Shown piece by piece: positions 1-3,970 of a stretch of DNA of 5,183 nucleotides; position 1 is the first letter of the stretch; each line of letters begins with the position of its first letter. Position numbers and translations under genes: made by a program. Origin of the DNA: Nitrospira sp. (lineage in GTDB: Bacteria > Nitrospirota > Nitrospiria > Nitrospirales > Nitrospiraceae); contig JANYAJ010000324.1 in the NCBI GenBank assembly GCA_025361385.1, forward strand, positions 1 to 5,183, written 5' to 3'. Under the pieces are notes generated by a model. It did not search any database. It worked only from the letters and a program-made list of their open reading frames with translations, and was not told the DNA's origin.

Positions 1-68
1 TGCAGGACACCGCGCGGCTCAGGCGTCTGTTTGAAGTTGCGTTTTCTCCAGTATGGCTGAAGCCCCAT
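1..68 (-). CDS. ligD: LigD-type ATP-dependent DNA ligase, N-terminus only (runs off window)
   Basis: Only the first 22 codons are present. The peptide begins MGLQPYWRKRNF and continues KQTPEPRG, which matches the usual opening of LigD's 3'-phosphoesterase domain (a Y-x-x-KR-x-F-x-x-TPEP pattern). LigD joins DNA ends together with Ku in bacterial NHEJ; that role is family knowledge. The ATG at 66-68 is chosen because GGAG lies 8 bases upstream (78-81) and an in-frame stop follows soon after at 90-92, with no other start between. The gene lies 63 bases downstream of the Ku remnant on the same strand, the usual ku-ligD order. Because only the start is visible, ligase and polymerase domains cannot be confirmed; a stand-alone phosphoesterase-domain protein with the same opening is the alternative. 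Confidence 0.75.
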   Translation of the reverse strand, partial: MGLQPYWRKRNFKQTPEPRGVL

Positions 69-131
69 CGATGCTTCTCCACACACAGTTCATATAAACT
101 TCGGCTTGTCGAGAAACGCACCACAGATTCG

Positions 132-551
132 CTAGGCGCTCTTCCGTCGAGGGTATGCCTGTTTGTTAGATGCGCGACTCGACCTGGATGGGGCTCGTCC
201 CTTTGCCTGAACACTTCGCTTTAACAGCGCCATCAGATTGATCACTTCGCCTCGTGCCGGTTTCGGTTCATCGATCTCGGTCAGGGGTTCGGTAATGACT
301 TCCGTTTTTCCTGCCTTAATGCGTTTGTCGATCAATTTCATGAGATCGTCGTGGTAGGTATCATGATACCGCTCCGGTTTCCACCGCTCGGTCATTTCTT
401 CCACGAGCTTCTCTGCCATCTCGATTTCGCGGGGCGAGACGCCGGTCGCTTTCACCCCCCCAGATGGCACCTCGAGACCCTTCGCCGATATCAGTTCGTT
501 CTTATACCGCAGTGTGTTCAACACAATGACGTCGCCGGTCTGAATGAGGGC
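132..551 (-). pseudogene. ku: Ku protein, C-terminal fragment (NHEJ end-binding protein, truncated)
   Basis: Recognisable Ku sequence begins about ALIQTGDVIVLNTLRYKNEL and continues through MAEKLVEEMTERWKPERYHD to a Lys/Arg/Ser-rich tail ending PRRKSA. These are the last strand of the Ku core, the helical region after it and the basic C-terminal extension that in bacterial Ku contacts DNA and LigD (family knowledge). Bacterial Ku is usually about 260-300 residues; only about 140 remain. The frame stays open upstream only to a stop at 594-596, and upstream of about 551 it no longer resembles Ku. The longest ORF starts at a GTG at 522-524, inside conserved Ku sequence and without a Shine-Dalgarno sequence, so it is probably not a real start. 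The beta-barrel that rings DNA is absent, so end binding is not expected. ligD follows directly. A functional Ku could exist elsewhere in the genome. Confidence 0.85.
531..545. repeat. 15-bp direct repeat, copy 1
   Basis: GTCGCCGGTCTGAAT recurs at 809-823 with a single change (C to T at base 10). This copy lies inside the Ku fragment and encodes IQTGD on the minus strand. The two copies bracket 263 bases that include the CBS remnant. It could be a trace of insertion or illegitimate recombination, or two unrelated coding stretches for the same short peptide. Confidence 0.5.
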
Positions 552-555
552 CCCT

Positions 556-685
556 GATCTCTTTGACAGGTCCGGTTTTGTTAATGATTCCCATCATCGC
601 CGCTATGCTCTCACGGATCCGTCCGGTCGACCACTGGGAGTTTCCCGAGTTCTCGCGAGAATCTGTCAGTGAGCCAATCCTCGGC
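556..685 (-). pseudogene. Decayed CBS-domain remnant (frameshifted), possibly from a ClC-type channel tail
   Basis: On the minus strand, 685-614 reads AEDWLTDRFSRELGKLPVVD then RTDP and hits a TGA at 611-613. Skipping one base at 613 continues the homology as ESIAAMMGIINKTGPVKEI (612-556). Together these give the second half of a CBS domain: the LPVVDR strand, a short turn and a GII-x-KT-D/G strand and helix, as seen in CBS pairs at the C-terminus of bacterial chloride channels and in related regulators (family knowledge). A stop at 686-688 ends the frame upstream. The stretch 870-689 in the same frame may hold an older N-terminal CBS part (for example GDIVYCDAPTAVPA) but is too worn to assign firmly. 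No start or ribosome-binding site is seen, so I read it as a dead fragment. The parent gene is uncertain. Confidence 0.6.
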
Positions 686-808
686 TTATCCCCTTGCCAT
701 CTGGTATTTTCGCTGATAGATCGCGGACATTTTGAGGGTGAGTACGAGGAGATTAAGGTCGAGGTGTTGAACAGCCGGAACAGCGGTAGGCGCGTCACAG
801 TAAACTAT

Positions 809-823
809 GTCGCCGGTTTGAAT
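809..823. repeat. 15-bp direct repeat, copy 2
   Basis: GTCGCCGGTTTGAAT, 14 of 15 identical to 531-545 and in the same orientation. On the minus strand it also encodes IQTGD, in a frame reading NHLVHIIQTGDIVY, which could be a second worn Ku piece (compare ALIQTGDVIV) or the first strand of a CBS domain. Similarity outside the 15 bases fades quickly. Confidence 0.5.
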
Positions 824-870
824 TATGTGAACGAGATGATTGTCTCTGTAGACTCGTGCCCGCGATATGA

Positions 871-1230
871 CTACTTCATTTTGGTTTGCGTAAGAAGATA
901 GCCAACTGCGGCTCCAAGGACCACCGCTGGTACAGGATGTTTGCGAACAATTTGATGCGTAGCCGCCGCGGCTCTGCTAAGCCTCTTTTCTTGTATATAG
1001 CGAAGCGCAATCAGCGCCACCCGCCCCAGAAGGAAGGTCCGCAGAATGGGAGCTCGTGTAAGGGTTCTGCCTGAACGTGCGGCGTAGGTGGCCTGCCGAT
1101 GGGTCGTCGATGCAGCCTTGTTCTGCTTAGATTCGACAGGACTCGATGCTTTTTTCGGCCTTTGGCGCGAGGCCGCTACCGATCGCTCTCCGGAGATTCC
1201 CTTGGCGAGACGGCCCTTCTCTTTATTCAT
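871..1230 (-). CDS. Small DUF883/YqjD-like C-terminally membrane-anchored protein
   Basis: The protein has 119 residues. Residues 1-60 are rich in Lys, Arg, Ser and Ala and look disordered. Residues 61-95 form a likely amphipathic helix (LLGRVALIALRYIQEKRLSR). The C-terminal VRKHP followed by a glycine- and alanine-rich hydrophobic helix (residues 99-114) resembles the tail anchor of ElaB/YqjD/DUF883 proteins, which attach to the inner membrane and, in E. coli, bind ribosomes in stationary phase (family knowledge). The typical long acidic helical front part of DUF883 is missing, so the match rests on the tail only. The ATG at 1228-1230 has AGGAG nine bases upstream. It ends at 871, immediately before the decayed region next to ku. 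It may be co-transcribed with the BON lipoprotein upstream, 162 bases away. The basic N-terminus suggests nucleic-acid or ribosome contact, which is inference. Confidence 0.7.
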   Translation of the reverse strand: MNKEKGRLAKGISGERSVAASRQRPKKASSPVESKQNKAASTTHRQATYAARSGRTLTRAPILRTFLLGRVALIALRYIQEKRLSRAAAATHQIVRKHPVPAVVLGAAVGYLLTQTKMK

Positions 1231-1392
1231 GTGTTCTCTCTCCTCTCCCTCGCTCCCGTGACGCAGATCTCATTCATCTTTTGAAATGCCGCCGCACCGC
1301 CGCCTGGGAAAAACACGGCTCATGCCACTATCAGCGGAGGGAGGGGCCGACCATTGATCCTCCGATCGTCCCCCCCCCCTCTTTGCACTCAG
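1231..1392. other. Intergenic stretch with a C10 homopolymer
   Basis: No gene is visible between the BON lipoprotein stop and the DUF883-like start. It holds a run of ten C at 1370-1379 (G10 in the transcript), 13 bases past the lipoprotein stop. No convincing hairpin with a T tail was found, so read-through into the downstream gene is possible. Confidence 0.5.
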
Positions 1393-1716
1393 TTAGGGAG
1401 TACCCAAGGTGATCGATTGAATCGATAAGTTATTATTCACTTTCGTCACTCCGTTCACCTGGCGTGCGAGATCTTCCGCCCGTGATTTCTCCTCCACCGA
1501 ACGGACCGTCCCCTTGAGCGTCACGACACTTTGATCCGTATCGACATTGATGCGAACAAAGTTTGACAGCTTGTCACTCGTCAGCTTCTTTTGAACTGAC
1601 GCGGTAATCGAGGCGTCATCTATGGTTTGCCCTGTGGTTTTCCCGGTCATGGACTCGCAGCCCGTGATGAACATAAGGCAGAGCCCGAGAGCGTAACTCA
1701 TTGCTTTGTAATGCAT
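1393..1716 (-). CDS. BON-domain lipoprotein (OsmY-like)
   Basis: The protein has 107 residues. Residues 1-20 form a lipoprotein signal: basic start MHYK, hydrophobic core, and lipobox ITGC with Cys20 as the likely lipidated residue. After a short linker (residues 21-33), one BON domain covers roughly 34-100. It runs from DDASITASVQKKL through FVRINVDTDQSVVTLKGTV, with the conserved V-x-L-x-G-x-V core, to VNGVTKVNNNLSI. BON proteins bind phospholipid or act in osmotic and envelope stress (OsmY, DolP; family knowledge). OsmY and DolP carry two BON domains; this has one. The start at 1714-1716 is chosen over an in-frame ATG 33 bases upstream because AAGGAGG sits six bases before it and the lipoprotein signal starts here. 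It follows the ytxH gene closely and is probably in the same operon. Confidence 0.88.
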   Translation of the reverse strand: MHYKAMSYALGLCLMFITGCESMTGKTTGQTIDDASITASVQKKLTSDKLSNFVRINVDTDQSVVTLKGTVRSVEEKSRAEDLARQVNGVTKVNNNLSIQSITLGTP

Positions 1717-1722
1717 GAAAAG

Positions 1723-1729
1723 CCTCCTT
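1723..1729 (-). promoter_or_regulatory. Strong Shine-Dalgarno of the BON lipoprotein gene
   Basis: AAGGAGG on the minus strand, six bases from the ATG at 1714-1716. It settles the start of the lipoprotein. It also lies inside the literal-frame tail of the ytxH gene, which argues that this tail is not normally translated. Confidence 0.8.
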
Positions 1730-1779
1730 CCTTGGTTGAACATACACATTCTCCTTGCTTGTACGGTGGCCTGACCGGC

Positions 1780-2114
1780 CTAGCTGTGCCGTGACGCCAG
1801 GTTGTCCCGAGTCTCAGTCGCTGATTTTTTCCAGCTTCTGTAAAGCTTTTTACCTGGTTGCCAGCCTCACGCAATGATTCCTTTCCCTTCTCGATGAGTT
1901 CTTCACCCTGGTCTTTTGCGTTGTCCCACATATCAGCCCCATGAGTGATGGCTTCATCGAGTTCATCTTTGGCGCGTGCCGCATAGTCGCGAAGGAACCC
2001 GCGCGTCTGCAAGCCCGACTGCGGGGCAAAGAGGAGCCCGACACCTGCTCCAATCAATGCTCCAGCAAGAAATGCCGACAGAGTTCCTGATTCATGTGTA
2101 TCTGCTGACGCCAT
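1780..2114 (-). CDS. YtxH-domain general stress protein, with probable -1 frame slip near its end
   Basis: Residues 11-34 (TLSAFLAGALIGAGVGLLFA then PQSG) are the YtxH signature: a glycine-rich membrane helix followed by a short basic turn. Residues 38-96 form a charged helix rich in Lys, Glu and Ala. YtxH proteins are small, membrane-associated and stress-induced; their biochemical role is unknown (family knowledge). The ATG at 2112-2114 has AAGGAG eight bases upstream. As written, the frame runs on to a stop at 1698-1700 (138 residues) with an atypical Cys/Arg/Trp tail that overlaps the next gene's Shine-Dalgarno and start. At the A6 run (minus strand, 1830-1825), moving to the -1 frame gives SATETRDNLASRHS and a stop at 1780-1782, about 111 residues, with a composition like the preceding helix. 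The end given here is that shifted end. The cause may be a lost A, a sequencing error, or real slippage on A-AAA-AAT. Confidence 0.8.
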
Positions 2115-2181
2115 TGTCGTATCTCCTTATGTATAAATGAATTGTTCCGTCCACTCGTTCTATTGCTCGGCCTGAGTTCTG

Positions 2182-2505
2182 CTACTGGAACTGAGATTGA
2201 CTCACGCCCCTTGTCACTCGTGGAGAAGTCATGTCCGCACGGACCCCTCCTGTTCCTGGTGTGCCGTGGCCCGTTCGGGACATCATGATGCGGTTACGCA
2301 GAATGATTTCATCTATCCACTCACCACACTGAATGCACCGTAGCGACGGCAGTTGCATCTCTATGGAAACGCTAATCTCTTCATCTCGGGTCAAAAACCC
2401 TCCGCATCGCTCACAGGGTTTCTCGCCAAGAAAGAAGTCTTTCCATCGGAGTTGGACGGATTTCGTTCCGTCCGGTTGCTGTGATCTCCTGACTCTCATA
2501 GCCAT
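2182..2505 (-). CDS. Small zinc-ribbon protein of unknown function
   Basis: The protein has 107 residues. Two CxxC knuckles, Cys31-Glu-Arg-Cys34 and Cys57-Ile-Gln-Cys60, each followed by Gly, are spaced 22 residues apart and should bind one zinc as a zinc ribbon. Before them is a basic start (MAMRVRRSQQ) and a WKDFFLGEKP segment; after residue 75 the tail is Gly/Thr/Arg/Ser-rich and probably disordered. There is no signal peptide or membrane helix, so it is likely cytoplasmic. I do not recognise a named family. Zinc ribbons of this size often contact nucleic acid or a protein partner, but nothing here shows which. The ATG at 2503-2505 is preferred over an in-frame ATG 66 bases upstream because AGGAG lies eight bases before it; an ATG two codons later (2499) is also possible. 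It is 67 bases upstream of ytxH on the same strand. Confidence 0.7.
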   Translation of the reverse strand: MAMRVRRSQQPDGTKSVQLRWKDFFLGEKPCERCGGFLTRDEEISVSIEMQLPSLRCIQCGEWIDEIILRNRIMMSRTGHGTPGTGGVRADMTSPRVTRGVSQSQFQ

Positions 2506-2730
2506 AATCACCTCTCCTAATTTAATTGATGAAGTACATTCTCTAGTAACTATCTGGCGTGAATGTAACAAGCCTGTTCATTTCAGGAGACTGGCAAACA
2601 CCCCAGGTCCTTGATGGTTTACCCCCTAGTCGGCAGCGTGAGGAGCACCAGTCTGAGGTTCGTGCTCTTCTTCGGTCTCCCCAAAAAGTTGCCATGGCCG
2701 CATGGTGAAGGAGTGGAATGATCGTCCACC

Positions 2731-2775
2731 TAAAGAAAGCGGGCAGTCACGGCTACTTTGCCTGAGACTGCCCGC
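2731..2775 (-). terminator. Rho-independent terminator of the PRC-barrel gene
   Basis: On the minus strand, GCGGGCAGTC (2775-2766) pairs perfectly with GACTGCCCGC (2748-2739) across a 17-base loop that can pair further (GGC/GCC). The stem is followed at once by TTTCTTTA (2738-2731). It begins 22 bases after the PRC-barrel stop codon, which fits termination of that transcript. Confidence 0.8.
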
Positions 2776-2788
2776 CTTCGGCCCGAAG
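2776..2788. repeat. 13-bp palindrome CTTCGGCCCGAAG
   Basis: CTTCGG and CCGAAG flank a single C. It sits between the PRC-barrel stop and the terminator stem. As RNA it could form only a four-pair stem with a five-base loop, so its role, if any, is unclear. Confidence 0.35.
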
Positions 2789-2796
2789 CATCCGTT

Positions 2797-3510
2797 TTAC
2801 CGTTTACTGCTGGGGCTATTCCCTTCCAGGCCGGGAGCTGGGCCCTCAGGCAATGCTTGAGAGCCGCTGGCGCCCCCCCGAGAGGTCTCTACTTCTCCCA
2901 TTTCCCCTCCCGCGGCAGGTGAACTCGTAGCACTGCCTTTACTATGACCCGCTTTCGGTTGGGATCTCGCTCGTTCAACCTGGTTCATGTGCTCTTGAAT
3001 GTCCGGTGACATGTCCTTCGCGTTTGGCACGTTCGAGGCCGTTTTCAGATCCTCCTTTTTCATATTCAGCCGAAGCTGGTCGCTACTTTCCTGAAACAGG
3101 CTCCAGCGGAGAGGGACCGGCGTCTTGGAATCACTCGGTACCAGCACTACGTATTCTATGTCACCGGTCTTCTGATCCTTGAACACTTGCTTGATTTCTC
3201 CCATGATCTCGCCCTGCATTCCATAGACGGGCTTCTGCCGCCACTTGCTGTCCGTCACTTCCTCCAGCTTCCCCTGCCGAACAGGTGTGCCTGAATATTC
3301 GCGGGGAACTCCGTGTTGACCTCCTGTCAAATCAGTATGTTTGTCCGTCGGGGCCTTCGGCCGCTGCGACGACCCTGAGTCGTTCACCTGTCCGCCTGAA
3401 TCAGCTACCAAAAAGGCAGTTCCTTTTGAGGGCCCGGCAAATAAGACTGAAGAAACCCCTGTTGAAATAACGACTGAAATCAACCCCGCGTACATGACTC
3501 GGTGTTTCAT
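2797..3510 (-). CDS. Exported PRC-barrel domain protein
   Basis: The protein has 237 residues. Residues 1-26 are a probable Sec signal peptide: basic MKHR, a hydrophobic stretch, and a likely cleavage near VLFA-GPS. Residues 27-85 are Gly/Ser/Pro-rich and likely disordered. Residues 88-160 are a PRC-barrel: VTDSKWRQKPVYGMQGEIMG, then IKQVFKDQKTGDIEYVVL, VPLRWSLF and LRLNMKKEDL, the usual strand order with the G-x-x-MG turn and D-x-x-TG-x-x-x-Y hairpin. Residues 165-237 are again low-complexity. PRC-barrels are small beta-barrels in RimM and in photosynthetic reaction centres; stand-alone exported forms are common in environmental bacteria, with no firm biochemical role (family knowledge). The ATG at 3508-3510 is chosen because AAGGAG is five bases upstream; a GTG two codons earlier overlaps that site. 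A terminator follows, so it is probably a single-gene unit. Confidence 0.85.
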   Translation of the reverse strand: MKHRVMYAGLISVVISTGVSSVLFAGPSKGTAFLVADSGGQVNDSGSSQRPKAPTDKHTDLTGGQHGVPREYSGTPVRQGKLEEVTDSKWRQKPVYGMQGEIMGEIKQVFKDQKTGDIEYVVLVPSDSKTPVPLRWSLFQESSDQLRLNMKKEDLKTASNVPNAKDMSPDIQEHMNQVERARSQPKAGHSKGSATSSPAAGGEMGEVETSRGGASGSQALPEGPAPGLEGNSPSSKR

Positions 3511-3515
3511 ACTCA

Positions 3516-3521
3516 CTCCTT
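3516..3521 (-). promoter_or_regulatory. Shine-Dalgarno of the PRC-barrel gene
   Basis: AAGGAG on the minus strand with five bases to the ATG at 3508-3510. It rules out the GTG at 3514-3516, which overlaps it, as the main start. Confidence 0.7.
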
Positions 3522-3737
3522 CCTGTTAAATATGGGAGGATGTGCAGCTGTCAAATTTCTTTGGGATCTTTTGGCCCCGTCGACATCTCTTGTTATTTAT
3601 TGGCTAAGTCTTGCCTACCTCATTTTCCTACTCGGATTCTCCTCGCACTCGCTCTGTTGCATCACCTCCTTCGCTTCGCTGAATGGACCAGCCGCGATTC
3701 AGCGTCGATTCTATCCTCGAGAAGGTATAGGGGGAGG

Positions 3738-3753
3738 CTAGGACGTTCCCTAG
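3738..3753. repeat. Small inverted repeat CTAGG/CCTAG
   Basis: CTAGG (3738-3742) and CCTAG (3749-3753) with a six-base loop ACGTTC. It directly abuts the palindrome at 3754-3765. It has no T tail, so it is not a terminator; a regulator site is possible but unsupported. Confidence 0.3.
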
Positions 3754-3765
3754 ATTCCCGGGAAT
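3754..3765. repeat. 12-bp perfect palindrome ATTCCCGGGAAT
   Basis: A perfect twofold-symmetric site about 205 bases upstream of the rmuC start and 245 bases upstream of the PRC-barrel start. Symmetry would suit a dimeric DNA-binding protein, but no second copy was seen in the window. Confidence 0.35.
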
Positions 3766-3865
3766 TTTACCCTCTGAGAATCCGGAGGCTGAGCGCACGA
3801 ACGGCCACCGTCTCGCCCTTCCCTTGACAATCAATGGGCGCGGTCTCATTCGGAGTGGTGTGGTC

Positions 3866-3894
3866 TTGACCTTTCACGGAAGTTTTCGTACTCT
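3866..3894 (+). promoter_or_regulatory. Candidate sigma70-like promoter for rmuC
   Basis: TTGACC (3866-3871) and TACTCT (3889-3894) are 17 bases apart, leaving a leader of about 70 bases before the rmuC ATG. The -35 box is good and the -10 box is weak (three of six). A perfect TTGACA at 3824-3829 also exists but has no good -10 partner at normal spacing. Confidence 0.25.
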
Positions 3895-3970
3895 TCGAAA
3901 TCATTCTTTCCCCATCGCAACACCCAACAGTTTGGTTCAATATGGGCGGCAATGATGTGGATGGTCACCC

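Larger units (their letters stand above)
2506..2796. other. Intergenic region between the zinc-ribbon and PRC-barrel genes
   Basis: No gene is supported here. The right end holds the terminator at 2731-2775. A weaker inverted repeat, GAGCAC/GTGCTC (2643-2648 and 2662-2667, loop 13), has no T tail. The left end is the leader of the zinc-ribbon gene. With a terminator on its upstream side, a promoter for that gene should lie between about 2520 and 2730; I could not pick a clear one. Confidence 0.5.
3511..3970. other. Divergent intergenic region between the PRC-barrel gene and rmuC
   Basis: About 460 bases with no convincing gene. Open frames on both strands exist but lack a ribosome-binding site or recognisable sequence. 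The region must carry the promoters of the two divergent genes. It contains two adjacent palindromic elements (3738-3753 and 3754-3765) and possible sigma70-type elements upstream of rmuC. Confidence 0.6.

Noticed and set aside
522..524. GTG as a genuine start for a short Ku protein
   Set aside because: It falls inside conserved Ku sequence (IVLNTLRY), and no Shine-Dalgarno precedes it.
563..901. 112-residue open frame on the plus strand across the decayed region
   Set aside because: No ribosome-binding site and no family features; it lies opposite recognisable CBS and possible Ku remnants on the minus strand.
1698..1779. Literal-frame C-terminal extension of the YtxH protein
   Set aside because: The tail is compositionally unlike the protein and translates the Shine-Dalgarno and start of the BON gene; the -1 frame gives a better end.
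2641..2669. GAGCAC/GTGCTC inverted repeat as a terminator
   Set aside because: Only six firm pairs, a 13-base loop and no T run on either strand.
3527..3554. Minus-strand TTGACA (3554-3549) and TATTTA (3532-3527) as promoter of the PRC-barrel gene
   Set aside because: Transcription would start inside the Shine-Dalgarno, leaving almost no leader; the -10 match is also poor.
3532..3741. Hydrophobic plus-strand open frame that could be a small membrane protein
   Set aside because: No ribosome-binding site, many Cys/Ser/Leu residues as expected from a T/C-rich strand, and no recognisable domain.
3628..3849. 73-residue minus-strand open frame in the gap before rmuC
   Set aside because: No convincing ribosome-binding site or family match; its composition looks like chance.
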